A DNA stretch of 64,000 nt from Pseudohongiella sp. (GCA_030651695.1 JAUSCD010000029.1:558001-622000); one strand, 5' to 3'; numbered from the stretch's first letter, positions 21,199 through 29,772 are shown. Notes: a model not told the origin generated them from the sequence alone. Translations and numbers: made by a program.

Positions 21199-22245
21199 TC
21201 AATACTGGTAGCGTAATGATCGTTCGCGTAGTTGAACCGCAGTAATCTGTCCTTGCTGGCAGGATTGCAAAGCATCCTTACTGACCTGATAAATCAGATC
21301 ACGTCTGACGCCATCGCTGATCGTTTCACCCACACCCGCCAACACCACACTGAGCGATTCCTCCGCAGGCATGGATCTCAAACCTGCAGCGTAATCACAT
21401 AACAGCACAAACAATCTCGACTGAAACTCCTCCAGCGCTTCGGCAGCTTGCTGTCGTCTGACCAACTCTGCCTGTTCACGTTGCCGCTCTATCTCTGCCG
21501 TCTGCTCCATGACACTGGCTCGCAGGGCTGTTAATTCGACATCAAGCCTGGCACGGGCATCCATCCACATTTGCTGAACAGAGGCATCTGGCAAGGCATC
21601 GGAACGCTCAAGCTGCTCCCGGATCTCGCGCCGCAAAGTTTCCCACTGCGCCATCTGACGCTGCAAGGCCTCACGTTGATTTTGCAATTGTTGCGCCAGC
21701 CGGTTACGGGTAGCGGGATCAATTTGCCCAAGCGACTGCAAAGACTGCAGGGAACTGGCAGCAGCGGAAAGCCCACGTTCGATTGCCGGAATGTCCTGCG
21801 CGCTTTGCAATTGTTGCATCAACTCGCGGTAGTAGACTGCCACTTCATCACTGCGCATAGACAGCGCCAACTGATCACGCATGACTTCAAAATCGGGCCG
21901 GAGGACTGCCCCCTGCTGGAGCATTCCTTCAAGCTGCGTTGACAGTTGCGACAATGAACTGCTGAAGGAATCCATGGTAAATCCTTCTCTCGTCTGTAGT
22001 GGGGTCAACACCTCCAGCACCACGCCCTGCCCCCGCAAATATCGTCCACGCACATCACCGGCGCGGGGACTGAACACGCCACGTCGCTCATTCAGGCCAA
22101 GCCCCTCTTCAAGTGTAGAGCTGAGCAGTTCAACGTTTTGACGCATATTCAAAATCAGATCGGAATCGACAGAGGTCTGTGCCTGAGCAACCGGCGTCAG
22201 CAGAACACCCAATAAAACTCCAGACCAGCGCCCGGAACTGTTCAT
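21199..22245 (-). CDS. Exported coiled-coil protein, third gene of a sigma/anti-sigma operon
   Basis: No family is recognised. The 348 residues start with a Sec signal peptide (cleavage likely after PVAQAQ, about residue 23). The mature part is almost wholly helical and Gln/Leu/Arg-rich, with heptad-like stretches at about 130-270 (LAQQLQNQREALQRQMAQWE). Two cysteines lie near the C-terminus. Its start overlaps the anti-sigma stop by 4 nt, so it is translated with the sigma/anti-sigma pair. It could be the periplasmic sensor or the effector of that system; this is an inference from position. Confidence 0.75.
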   Translation of the reverse strand: MNSSGRWSGVLLGVLLTPVAQAQTSVDSDLILNMRQNVELLSSTLEEGLGLNERRGVFSPRAGDVRGRYLRGQGVVLEVLTPLQTREGFTMDSFSSSLSQLSTQLEGMLQQGAVLRPDFEVMRDQLALSMRSDEVAVYYRELMQQLQSAQDIPAIERGLSAAASSLQSLQSLGQIDPATRNRLAQQLQNQREALQRQMAQWETLRREIREQLERSDALPDASVQQMWMDARARLDVELTALRASVMEQTAEIERQREQAELVRRQQAAEALEEFQSRLFVLLCDYAAGLRSMPAEESLSVVLAGVGETISDGVRRDLIYQVSKDALQSCQQGQITAVQLRERSLRYQY

Positions 22246-22886
22246 GGGCTCTCCTGATACATCACGTAACTGGCCAATTGACGAACGGTATCAACGGTCT
22301 GGAAATCACGATCCAGCATTTGCTGGAATCCTGCCTCCATCCGCCTGACATCCTGTTCACGCTGCTGTTCCATCCATGTCATCCATTGATAAACACTGTC
22401 GGCGGTTGTCTCGCCGTGGGCTCTGAGAGCATTCTCCACCCACTCGCGTGTATCCGCCTGCTGCGCTGCCGCGTAGATTGCCAGGTAGCTGTCCAGCTGT
22501 TCGTTGCCTGAATCCTGAGCACTGCCACCAAAACTGAGCGACCAGCCTGAGTCAGTGACTTCAACCCTGGTTTGTGTGACCACCGCAATGGCCAGCACCA
22601 ACGATGCGGCCAACGGCACCCATCGGGCAACAGAGGACCAGTGAGAGTGCCGGTGTGGCAATGTTTTCCTTACTGCATGCGGGCGCATTATTGCGCGGCG
22701 ATCCCAGTCCGGAACCGATTGCGTCTGCCACGCTCCCAGCATTTTGGGTAGCGCGTTCAGGGCATCAATTTCACTTCTGCACTCGCGACAATCAGCAAGG
22801 TGTTGTTGATGTTTTTGTTGCGTCGCCGGTGACAAAAACTCATCAAAATGGTCAGCAATACTTTCTGCAACATGGGGACAGCTCAT
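22242..22886 (-). CDS. Transmembrane zinc-finger anti-sigma factor
   Basis: Likely inhibitor of the sigma factor encoded just upstream. The N-terminal ZAS domain has the zinc motif HLADCREC (Hx3Cx2C, about residues 29-36) after CPHVAESIADHFDEFLSP. A single transmembrane helix follows at about 88-105 (VPLAASLVLAIAVVT). The remaining roughly 105 residues would be periplasmic. Its ATG overlaps the sigma stop by 4 nt, and its stop overlaps the next start by 4 nt, giving tight translational coupling. What signal releases the sigma factor is unknown. Confidence 0.85.
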   Translation of the reverse strand: MSCPHVAESIADHFDEFLSPATQQKHQQHLADCRECRSEIDALNALPKMLGAWQTQSVPDWDRRAIMRPHAVRKTLPHRHSHWSSVARWVPLAASLVLAIAVVTQTRVEVTDSGWSLSFGGSAQDSGNEQLDSYLAIYAAAQQADTREWVENALRAHGETTADSVYQWMTWMEQQREQDVRRMEAGFQQMLDRDFQTVDTVRQLASYVMYQESP

Positions 22887-23431
22887 GCATGAACCTCCAT
22901 CATACCCTTGAGATTTTTAAGGGCGGTATAAAAACGTGTTTTAGCGGTATTTACCGGGATATTCTGCAAAGGGGCAATCTCATCAAAAGTCAGCGACTGA
23001 AACACTTTCAATTCCACTATCACACGCTGCGCAGGTGGCAGGCGTGATAAAAACTTCGCGATGCGCTCGTTAAACTCGGATTCCAGATACTGTTCCTGCG
23101 GTCCGTCATGACTGTCTGCCGGCTCCGGCAACTCGTCAAAACCGGTTTCCATATCCGGACCGGATTGCCTGCGCCGGATCATATCAATGGCCTTGTTATG
23201 CACGATTCGAAACAGCCAGGTGCTGAACTGCGAGTCACCCCTGAAGCGATACAGATTTCTGTAAACACCCAGAAACACTTCCTGTGTCAGATCCATTGCA
23301 TCGTCAGGGTTATGCATCAACCTCAAACCGATGTTATAGACGCGGGTTTCGTGGCGCCGAACCAGGGTTTCCCAGGCTGAGACAGAGCCGCTGAGCGTTG
23401 CATCAATCAGTTGATTGTCGGTTTGATCCAT
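22883..23431 (-). CDS. ECF (group 4) RNA polymerase sigma factor
   Basis: Sigma-70 family factor with only regions 2 and 4, 182 residues from the ATG at 23431. Region 2 shows DDAMDLTQEVFLGVYRNLYRF and FSTWLFRIVHNKAIDMIRRR. Region 4 shows LSRLPPAQRVIVELK and EIAPLQNIPVNTAKTRFYTALKNLK. An in-frame extension of 79 codons upstream only translates hairpin repeats, so it was not taken. It heads a three-gene operon with a zinc anti-sigma factor and an exported coiled-coil protein. No Shine-Dalgarno is obvious at the chosen start. Confidence 0.88.
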   Translation of the reverse strand: MDQTDNQLIDATLSGSVSAWETLVRRHETRVYNIGLRLMHNPDDAMDLTQEVFLGVYRNLYRFRGDSQFSTWLFRIVHNKAIDMIRRRQSGPDMETGFDELPEPADSHDGPQEQYLESEFNERIAKFLSRLPPAQRVIVELKVFQSLTFDEIAPLQNIPVNTAKTRFYTALKNLKGMMEVHA

Positions 23432-23518
23432 GATGTTGGAGGTTTGTCGGTGGGGGCGCCCAAATAGTTTGGGTGAGTGTGCCTTTTTAAAGGCGCAAAG
23501 GGAATGCCCGTTGCTTCT

Positions 23519-23663
23519 GTGCCACTCGGCATTGCCACTGCAGCAGGGACGTTCCTCAGGACGACGCTTCGCGTCTGATTGTCCTTCGGTTGTGTGCCAC
23601 CAGGCATTGCCACTGCAGCAGGGACGTTCCTCAGGACGACGCTTCGCGTCTGATTGTCCTTCG
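23519..23663. repeat. 75-bp-period tandem direct repeat
   Basis: About 70 bp at 23519-23588 recurs at 23594-23663. The 61-bp part from GGCATTGCC to TCCTTCG (23528-23588 and 23603-23663) is identical; the few bases before it differ. Each copy has the left arm and most of the conserved core of a hairpin element, but only the second copy is followed by the matching right arm. It lies in the 536-nt space between the leuA stop and the sigma-factor start. Confidence 0.9.
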
Positions 23664-23693
23664 CTCACGTCCCTGCTGCAGTGGCAATGCCTG
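23601..23693. repeat. Long hairpin element with 39-nt core and 27-bp perfect arms
   Basis: The arms 23601-23627 and 23667-23693 are perfect reverse complements (left arm begins CAGGCATTGCCACTGCAGCA). The 39-nt core between them (23628-23666) begins TCCTCAGGACGACGC, contains the small stem GACGC-TTC-GCGTC and ends TTCGCTC. The same core, with three differences, occurs at 26636-26678 between quite different arms. It lies upstream of the sigma operon and downstream of leuA, and could act as an RNA hairpin or a mobile repeat. Confidence 0.85.
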
Positions 23694-23827
23694 CTTTACT
23701 GGCAGTGGGGCGCGGTGGTGGTGGGGAGCGCAAGTTATGCGCTGTTGAAAGTGGATGGGAGAAGCTGAAACCGGACTGCACGTCAGGAATCGGCGGTCTG
23801 ATTGTGCAGCCAGAAGTGGCACAAGCT

Positions 23828-23941
23828 CCGGCGGGTGAGGATGTTGGTCAGAGGGAGCGTCGGCAACCAGGACGGTCGCCGCCGAGCCCCCCAGGGATGG
23901 GTTCAAGGGCGTCTCCCGAAACCAACATCCTCACCCGCCGG
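23828..23941. repeat. Second palindrome type, 21-bp perfect arms around a 72-nt centre
   Basis: The arms are 23828-23848 (ending GTGAGGATGTTGGT) and 23921-23941 (beginning ACCAACATCCTCACCC), perfectly complementary. The GC-rich centre (23849-23920) is itself partly self-complementary (GGGAGCG near its start, CGTCTCCC near its end). It contains CCCCCCAGGGATGGGTTC. It ends 26 nt before the leuA stop and would form a strong hairpin at the 3' end of the leuA mRNA. Centres like this resemble dispersed intergenic palindromes of gammaproteobacteria; that is from general memory, not a search. Confidence 0.8.
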
Positions 23942-23967
23942 GGCGCTCTCCAATCCAGGCTGCCCAA

Positions 23968-25653
23968 TCAGGCAGCGGATTTCTGGCGGGCTTCCTGTAT
24001 CAGCTGACCAGCTGCTCTCAACAGCGCGTTGAGGGAAGAGGAAACGATGTCGCGGCTGATGGCAACACCGGTATATCGATGCACCCCGCTCTTGAGCTGA
24101 ATGTAGGTCACCGCATCCGCATCCGCGCCCTGGCTCAAAGCATGCTCACCGTACTCCATGATTTCAAAATTGACGTCGGTGGCTTTTTTGACGGCTTCCA
24201 CAAATGCATCCATCACACCATCACCCTCGCCGCTGATCGGCATTCTTTCACCGAAGCAATTCAGCGTGGCATTAAATCGTTCATGATCACCACTCTTTTC
24301 AAAGGTGAACGTGTCCAGTTTTATTGGCTGGTGCTCAGACAGAAATGTTGACTGAAACAGCGTCCAGATTTTATCCGGGGAAATTTCCTGACCGGTGACC
24401 TCCGCTTCTTTTTGCACCACACGACTGAATTCAATCTGCAGCCAGCGAGGCAGATTAAATCCGAATTTACTCTGCAGAACATAAGCCACACCACCTTTGC
24501 CGGACTGACTGTTGACCCGGATCACATCCTGATAGGTTCTGCCCAGATCGCGCGGATCAATTGGCAGATATGCAATTTCCCAGGTAGTGCCTTCTTCATA
24601 CATATCCAGACACTTCTTGATCGCATCCTGATGACTGCCAGAGAAAGCGGTAAAGACCAGATCACCCGCATAAGGCTGACGCGGATGTACATCAATCTGG
24701 GTGCAGGCTTTGCTCACCGAGCAGATTTTGTCCATGTCGCTGAAGTCCAGCGTGGGGTCTATGCCCTGACTGTACAGATTCATGGCCATAGTAATGATGT
24801 CCATATTGCCGGTACGTTCGCCGTTACCCAACAATGTGCCTTCAACACGATCAGCCCCTGCCATCACGGCCAATTCAGCAGCTGCGACCGCGCAGCCGCG
24901 ATCGTTGTGCGTATGCAGACTCACCACCACTGAATCGCGTTTGTCGACATGACGGCAGAAAAACTCGACCTGATCGGCAAACACGTTTGGCGTTGACATC
25001 TCTACCGTTGCCGGCAGATTAATGATGCATTTCTTCTGAGGCGTCGGTTGCCATACATTAATAACGGCATTACACACTTCCACGGCGTAATCAATTTCAG
25101 TGCCGGTAAAACTTTCTGGTGAATACTGAAAAACCCAGTCGGTTTCAGGATATTGCTCAGCAAATTTTTTGACGTCGCGTGCACCCGCAACAGCAATATC
25201 AATGATGCCCTGTTTACTGGTCTTAAAAACTTTCTGACGCTGCACCACAGACGTTGAGTTGTACACGTGTACGATGGCGCGTTTGACGCCTTTCAATGAT
25301 TCATAAGTGCGCTCAATCAATTCTGGCCGCGCCTGAGTCAACACCTGTACCGTCACATCATCAGGAATTTTGTTCTCTTCGATCAGGTAACGCACGAAAT
25401 CAAAATCAGGCTGGGATGCTGAAGGAAATCCCACTTCGATTTCCTTGAAACCGATTTCCAGCAACAGATCAAACATCTGCTTTTTCTGGTTCACCGACAT
25501 GGGTTCGATCAGCGCTTGATTACCGTCGCGCAGATCAACGCTGCACCAGCGCGGGGCTTTGGTGATGAGCTGATCCGGCCAGGTGCGGTCTTTTAAACCA
25601 ACGGGCGGGAACGCTACATATTTGCGGTGATCGAAACGGTTTTGCGCGGACAT
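23968..25653 (-). CDS. leuA: 2-isopropylmalate synthase (long form)
   Basis: First committed step of leucine synthesis: acetyl-CoA plus 2-oxoisovalerate to 2-isopropylmalate. The 561 residues are of the long, fungal/actinobacterial-like LeuA type. Conserved parts are APRWCSVDLRDGNQALIEPM (metal and catalytic Arg-Asp), SLHTHNDRGCAVAAAELAVMAGADRVEGTLLGNGERTGN split over two blocks, and GKGGVAYVLQ. The C-terminal allosteric domain (about 430-555) binds leucine in the family. It is a single gene, divergent from an Lrp-type regulator across about 400 nt. Confidence 0.95.
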   Translation of the reverse strand: MSAQNRFDHRKYVAFPPVGLKDRTWPDQLITKAPRWCSVDLRDGNQALIEPMSVNQKKQMFDLLLEIGFKEIEVGFPSASQPDFDFVRYLIEENKIPDDVTVQVLTQARPELIERTYESLKGVKRAIVHVYNSTSVVQRQKVFKTSKQGIIDIAVAGARDVKKFAEQYPETDWVFQYSPESFTGTEIDYAVEVCNAVINVWQPTPQKKCIINLPATVEMSTPNVFADQVEFFCRHVDKRDSVVVSLHTHNDRGCAVAAAELAVMAGADRVEGTLLGNGERTGNMDIITMAMNLYSQGIDPTLDFSDMDKICSVSKACTQIDVHPRQPYAGDLVFTAFSGSHQDAIKKCLDMYEEGTTWEIAYLPIDPRDLGRTYQDVIRVNSQSGKGGVAYVLQSKFGFNLPRWLQIEFSRVVQKEAEVTGQEISPDKIWTLFQSTFLSEHQPIKLDTFTFEKSGDHERFNATLNCFGERMPISGEGDGVMDAFVEAVKKATDVNFEIMEYGEHALSQGADADAVTYIQLKSGVHRYTGVAISRDIVSSSLNALLRAAGQLIQEARQKSAA

Positions 25654-26051
25654 TTATTTTCCCTCTGTCGTTGTCTTTACTTTGTCAGTGTTGTGCCAGT
25701 GCTTTTATGTATCATCCAGCTTGAGGCAATTCATCTCGGGACAATACGGCTTGCTATCTTTTGAATCTTCACCGCTTTTGACCCTCCGGCAGGCTTACTG
25801 AATGTTGTACATTCAGGATGTCAGTAAAACCGCGGGATTTCATGGTAAGAAATCTGCTTTCTACTACCCATCTGGCCTGGCGCTGGGGGCAGAGGATCGT
25901 CTGCGTTCAGTGCCTGTTCCGGATGTTGCATAGATTAGCCAGATGGCCGGAGTGAATCCACCCCGATTTCGCGAATATTTCAGCCACTTATAGACTATTT
26001 CACTAATCAAGCGTATTTTATTAGTCATATACTCCACATATTGTGAATTCC
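25654..26051. other. leuA/lrp divergent intergenic region
   Basis: Nearly 400 nt with no credible gene. A small stem CTGAATG-TTGTA-CATTCAG lies at 25798-25816. It overlaps a second possible pairing, TTACTGA (25795-25801) with TCAGTAA (25821-25827), so the two are mutually exclusive. On the leuA strand a tiny reading frame, MNCLKLDDT, could be made, but it is not leucine-rich enough to call an attenuator. The AT-rich end near 25990-26040 probably holds the lrp promoter. Confidence 0.5.
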
Positions 26052-26525
26052 ATGGAATTAGACAAACTCGACAAGCGTATATTGCGTGAATTGCAGCTGG
26101 ACGGCAGCATCACTAACACCGATTTAGCCGAACGGGTAGGACTGTCCCCTACTCCCTGCGCCAGGCGGGTCAAACGCATGCAGGACGAGGGCCTGATTCA
26201 AGGCCAGGTGATCATACTGAGCTCGTCACATCTGGGCCTGAAACTCAGTGCGCTGGTGCAGGTCAGTATGGACAGGCATACACCAGATCGTTTTGAGCGC
26301 TTTGAAGCCGAGATCAAAAAACACCCCGAAGTTGTCGAATGCCTGTTGATAACCGGCCAGTCAGCAGACTATCAACTCAAAGTCATTGTGCCTGACATGG
26401 ACTACTACCAGGATTTTTTGCTCAACACACTGACAAGAATAGAAGGCGTAGCCGATGTGCACTCCAGCTTTATTCTGCGCAAAGTGCTGGACACAACCGC
26501 CCTGCCGCTGGCGCACTTGCCTTGA
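26052..26525 (+). CDS. Lrp/AsnC family transcriptional regulator
   Basis: DNA-binding regulator that responds to an amino acid in most relatives. It has 157 residues from the ATG at 26052; a GTG at 26043 would add three residues. The N-terminal HTH is LDKLDKRILRELQLDGSITN with ERVGLSPTPCARRVKRM. The C-terminal RAM domain (about 70-150) ends YQDFLLNTLTRIEGVADVHSSFILRKV. It closely resembles Lrp/DecR-like regulators. Divergence from leuA suggests, but does not prove, that it controls leuA. Confidence 0.9.
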   Translation: MELDKLDKRILRELQLDGSITNTDLAERVGLSPTPCARRVKRMQDEGLIQGQVIILSSSHLGLKLSALVQVSMDRHTPDRFERFEAEIKKHPEVVECLLITGQSADYQLKVIVPDMDYYQDFLLNTLTRIEGVADVHSSFILRKVLDTTALPLAHLP

Positions 26526-26552
26526 TGTTCAGGAATAATGCCGAGGGTGGCC

Positions 26553-26738
26553 GCCGGTCGTTTCTCAGGACGACGCTGCGCAGCCCCTATTACTATGATC
26601 CAATCGTCTGGCACAAGCACACCGGCTGGTGGGGTGAGAGCGAACGACAATCAGACGCGCAGCGTCGTCGTGAGGAACACCCCACCAGCCAGTGTGCGTA
26701 ACAGGCAGATGCTCCGGCCTCGAGAAACGGCGACCGGC
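26553..26738. repeat. Nested pair of hairpin elements downstream of lrp
   Basis: An outer pair of arms (26553-26566, GCCGGTCGTTTCTC; and 26722-26738, with a 3-nt bulge) encloses the first half of the conserved core (AGGACGACGCTGCGC). A complete inner element is also enclosed. The inner arms are 26617-26635 and 26679-26697 (18 of 19 pairs). The inner loop 26636-26678 carries, in the opposite orientation, the same core as the element at 23601-23693. This reads as one hairpin element lying inside another. It fills most of the gap between lrp and the LytTR regulator. Confidence 0.75.
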
Positions 26739-26769
26739 TCTCTGCCGCCATGCCCTCGCACAAAGCTGA

Positions 26770-27591
26770 TTAAAAGAAATGCTTGACCTTGTCCTTGTAA
26801 GAACGACTCATCTTCAAAGAAGTCCCACAACTAAGCGTCAGGTGAAACTCTCCATTAATATGCGAGGACACCTTCTCCACGCGATCCAGATTCACAATCG
26901 TAGACCGATGCACACGCTGGAACACCGAAGGATCCAACTGATCCTCCAGCTCCTTCATGGTCGTACGCATAATCAAGGTTTCCCCTTTGACATGCACACA
27001 CATGTAGTCACCAGCCGCATCAATCCAGTCGATATCACGCACCGGTACAAACGTTGTTGAAGCGCCGTCTTTAATGGCAAGCTTCTCACCATATTTTGCA
27101 GGCGTCTCACCCGACTTGAGCAACTCATATATGGCCTGTTCCGACTTACCTGTCAGACCCATCACTATATCCAGCAACAACTTTTTCTCGTTCTCGGAGC
27201 GCTGGTTATCAAGACGACTGCGTGCTTTTTCTACAGCGGCCGCCAGTCGTTCGATTTCTATCGGCTTGAGCAGATAATCCACCGCATGAATTTCAAATGC
27301 ATTGACTGCATAGGCATCATAGGCCGTCACAAAGACCACCAATGGCATGTTGTCCTGTTGCAGACTTTGTACAACTTCAAATCCGGTCATGCCAGGCATC
27401 TGAATATCAAGAAACACCAGATCAGGCTCCAGCTCAGCGATTGCAGCCAACGCTTCTTTACCATTCTGGCATTCACGCAGCACTTCCACCTGCCCCAGCT
27501 CCTGCAGGCGCAAGATGAGGCCTTTGCGGGCAAGCGTTTCATCATCAACTACAATTGCACGAATCACATGTGAAGAGTTATCGGATTTCAT
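26770..27591 (-). CDS. LytTR-family response regulator (AlgR-like)
   Basis: DNA-binding response regulator (273 aa). The N-terminal receiver has the acidic pair VVDDE, phospho-acceptor Asp in LVFLDIQMPGMTGFE (about 57) and the Lys in DYLLKPIEIERL. A short linker leads to a C-terminal LytTR domain (about 165-270; IDWIDAAGDYMCVH, QRVHRSTIVNLDRVEK). It overlaps the 3' end of the sensor kinase gene by 14 nt, so the two form one operon. In Pseudomonas the similar AlgZ/AlgR pair controls alginate and type IV pili; the targets here are unknown. Confidence 0.92.
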   Translation of the reverse strand: MKSDNSSHVIRAIVVDDETLARKGLILRLQELGQVEVLRECQNGKEALAAIAELEPDLVFLDIQMPGMTGFEVVQSLQQDNMPLVVFVTAYDAYAVNAFEIHAVDYLLKPIEIERLAAAVEKARSRLDNQRSENEKKLLLDIVMGLTGKSEQAIYELLKSGETPAKYGEKLAIKDGASTTFVPVRDIDWIDAAGDYMCVHVKGETLIMRTTMKELEDQLDPSVFQRVHRSTIVNLDRVEKVSSHINGEFHLTLSCGTSLKMSRSYKDKVKHFF

Positions 27592-28678
27592 AAGGAATCA
27601 CTACCGTTACTTGAAAACCTTTGGGCTCACGGCGGGCAAACGTCAAATCATGTTTTTCACCGTAAATTTCCTGCAAACGATCTCTGATATTTTTTAATCC
27701 AACACCAATCGAAGCCGGATTATCCACTGAACCGGGACCATCATCAGCCACCGTAATGCACAGCTGCTTTTCTCCATCAACTTTTGCTGCAACCCAGATA
27801 GTACCGCCATCTTCGCTACGCGATATAGCGTGTTTGATCGAGTTTTCTACCAAAGGCTGCAATAACATGCTTGGCACAAGGCCTTTTTCAGCCTCAGCCG
27901 TTATATCAAACTGCAGGCGTAGCCGGTCCTCAAATCTGACTTTTTCGATATCAAGGTAGAGACGCAAAGAACTGACTTCATGAGCCAGATCCACTTTATC
28001 AAGCGGATCATGTTCAAGAGAATAACGCAGGAACTTGCTGAGTTTGGTTACCATGCCGTTAGCCTGATCGGTAGACTGCACCAGAATCAGCGTAGAGATG
28101 GCATTGAGAGTATTAAACAAAAAATGCGGATTCAGCTGGTAACGCAACATACGCAGCTGCGCCTCATGCGCCAACGCTTCAGAACGCAGACTTTTTTCTT
28201 TTTCGTGCTGAAACAGCTGGTAGTATTTTATACAGAAATACAGCACGCTCCATATCAATAGAATTGACATGGAGATAGGCACCATCTTGCTGAAACTCGC
28301 CCAACCGTAATCGGTGATATCAACACTGGCACCAAAATCCGAATCCGTGATCAGCACTTTGATTGGCCCCCACGCTTGTGACGCAAGCCAGCAACCTAAC
28401 AGCACAGCCACAATACGGATAAAAATCGGCAGTTCCCACACTGCGCGGAACAGATACCGCAGGCCGGTGGTCAGCATAATGCCAATAATAGCGTCAACAG
28501 CGAATACGCTGACGCGCTCAAGCATGTATTCTGAGGGGACAAAAGTCAGATCCCGCAGCGACAGCATCAGCACCCAGAGTCCCCAGCCACTCAGCTGGAA
28601 CATCCAGAATTGCCATTCTCTCGGAGAGCGCAGGCTACGGGATTTCATCGACATGGATCCAAACCCGGCCTCCTGCAC
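27578..28678 (-). CDS. LytS/AlgZ-type membrane sensor histidine kinase
   Basis: Sensor of the His_kinase family (up to 366 aa). About four to five membrane helices occupy residues 28-165. The phospho-acceptor motif LRYQLNPHFLFNTLNAISTL follows. A HATPase domain has LVENSIKHAIS, VADDGPGS and GVGLKNIRDRL. The 28678 start is a GTG; in-frame ATGs at 28654 and 28648 are also possible, and no ribosome site clearly decides among them. It is the upstream partner of the LytTR regulator and lies 35 nt downstream of mdh. Confidence 0.9.
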   Translation of the reverse strand: MQEAGFGSMSMKSRSLRSPREWQFWMFQLSGWGLWVLMLSLRDLTFVPSEYMLERVSVFAVDAIIGIMLTTGLRYLFRAVWELPIFIRIVAVLLGCWLASQAWGPIKVLITDSDFGASVDITDYGWASFSKMVPISMSILLIWSVLYFCIKYYQLFQHEKEKSLRSEALAHEAQLRMLRYQLNPHFLFNTLNAISTLILVQSTDQANGMVTKLSKFLRYSLEHDPLDKVDLAHEVSSLRLYLDIEKVRFEDRLRLQFDITAEAEKGLVPSMLLQPLVENSIKHAISRSEDGGTIWVAAKVDGEKQLCITVADDGPGSVDNPASIGVGLKNIRDRLQEIYGEKHDLTFARREPKGFQVTVVIPYEIR

Positions 28679-28713
28679 TCAGTTCTTGATGCAAGAGTCC
28701 GGATTGTCATGGA

Positions 28714-29694
28714 TCAGGGCAGCAGATGCGCGACGCCGTCACGCTCTTCCAGCAGTTCTTTTTCAGTTTTCTGCATCAGATCACGGCTGAATGTATTCAC
28801 GTCCAGGCCTTGCACGATGGTGTACTGACCGTTGGCACAGGTCACCGGGAAGGAGTAAATCAGGCCTTTCTCAATGCCGTAGCTACCGTCGCTGTGGATG
28901 CCCATGGAAACAGTTTTGCCATTGGTGCCCAGCGCCCAGTCACGCATATGCTCAATCGCTGCGTTGGCAGCTGACGCGGCAGACGACAGGCCGCGCGCCT
29001 TGATAATTGCCGCGCCGCGCTGTTGGACGTTAGGAATAAAGGTGCCAGTCAGCCATGTCTGATCAATCAGATCCAGTGCTTTTTTGCCAGCTACCGTGGT
29101 GTGATGAACATCAGGATACTGGGTTGCTGAGTGGTTACCCCAGATGATGATGCCGTCGACGTCAGTGCTGTGTTTGCCGGTTTTTTCAGCTAACTGGGCA
29201 ATGGCACGGTTGTGATCCAGACGGGTCATGGCTGTGAACTGACCGGGGTTCAGATCCGGCGCATTACGGTATGCAATCAACGCATTGGTGTTAGCCGGGT
29301 TACCAACAACCAGCACTTTTACGTTGCGGCTGGCGTTGTCGTTGATGGCCTTGCCCTGTACAGAGAAGATTGCCGCGTTGGCTGCCAGCAGGTCTTTGCG
29401 CTCCATGCCCGGGCCGCGTGGACGTGCGCCAACCAGCAGGCAGTAATCAGCATCTTTGAAAGCAACATTCGGGTCGTCTGTCTGTACCACACCTTGCAGC
29501 AGCGGGAATGCGCAGTCTTCCAGTTCCATCACCGCGCCTTTGAGCGCTTCCAGTGCCGGGGTGATTTCCAGCAATTGCAGAATCACTGGCTGGTCTTTGC
29601 CCAGCATTTCGCCAGAGGCGATGCGGAACAACAAGGAATAACTGATTTGACCGGCGGCTCCGGTGACAGCAACGCGAACAGGTGCTTTAGCCAT
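28714..29694 (-). CDS. mdh: Malate dehydrogenase
   Basis: Interconverts malate and oxaloacetate with NAD(H) in the TCA cycle. It has 326 residues and belongs to the cytosolic-type (group 2) family, not the E. coli mitochondrial-like form. Motifs are the Rossmann loop [19 protein letters not shown], substrate arginines in [13 protein letters not shown] and TRLDHNRA, and the catalytic His in [11 protein letters not shown]. The kinase gene follows on the same strand. Expression control is not visible. Confidence 0.96.
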   Translation of the reverse strand: MAKAPVRVAVTGAAGQISYSLLFRIASGEMLGKDQPVILQLLEITPALEALKGAVMELEDCAFPLLQGVVQTDDPNVAFKDADYCLLVGARPRGPGMERKDLLAANAAIFSVQGKAINDNASRNVKVLVVGNPANTNALIAYRNAPDLNPGQFTAMTRLDHNRAIAQLAEKTGKHSTDVDGIIIWGNHSATQYPDVHHTTVAGKKALDLIDQTWLTGTFIPNVQQRGAAIIKARGLSSAASAANAAIEHMRDWALGTNGKTVSMGIHSDGSYGIEKGLIYSFPVTCANGQYTIVQGLDVNTFSRDLMQKTEKELLEERDGVAHLLP

Positions 29695-29772
29695 GTTTAA
29701 AACCCTTTTCCTATATAAGTGTCTTGAATGAAGACGGATGGAGTTGGAAATTCGAGGGGCCAGAGTATACCA

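Noticed and set aside
23432-23668. 79-codon N-terminal extension of the sigma factor
   Set aside because: It only translates the tandem hairpin repeats (repeated EGQSDAKRRPEERPCCSGNA) and is not sigma-like; the ATG at 23431 starts the family domain.
23631-23906. 91-codon reading frame on the minus strand in the palindrome
   Set aside because: It lies in the palindromic centre and arms, and its protein has no domain. It is a by-product of the repeat.
25704-25733. Leader peptide for leuA attenuation (MNCLKLDDT)
   Set aside because: Only two leucines, not consecutive, and no terminator with a T-run before leuA.
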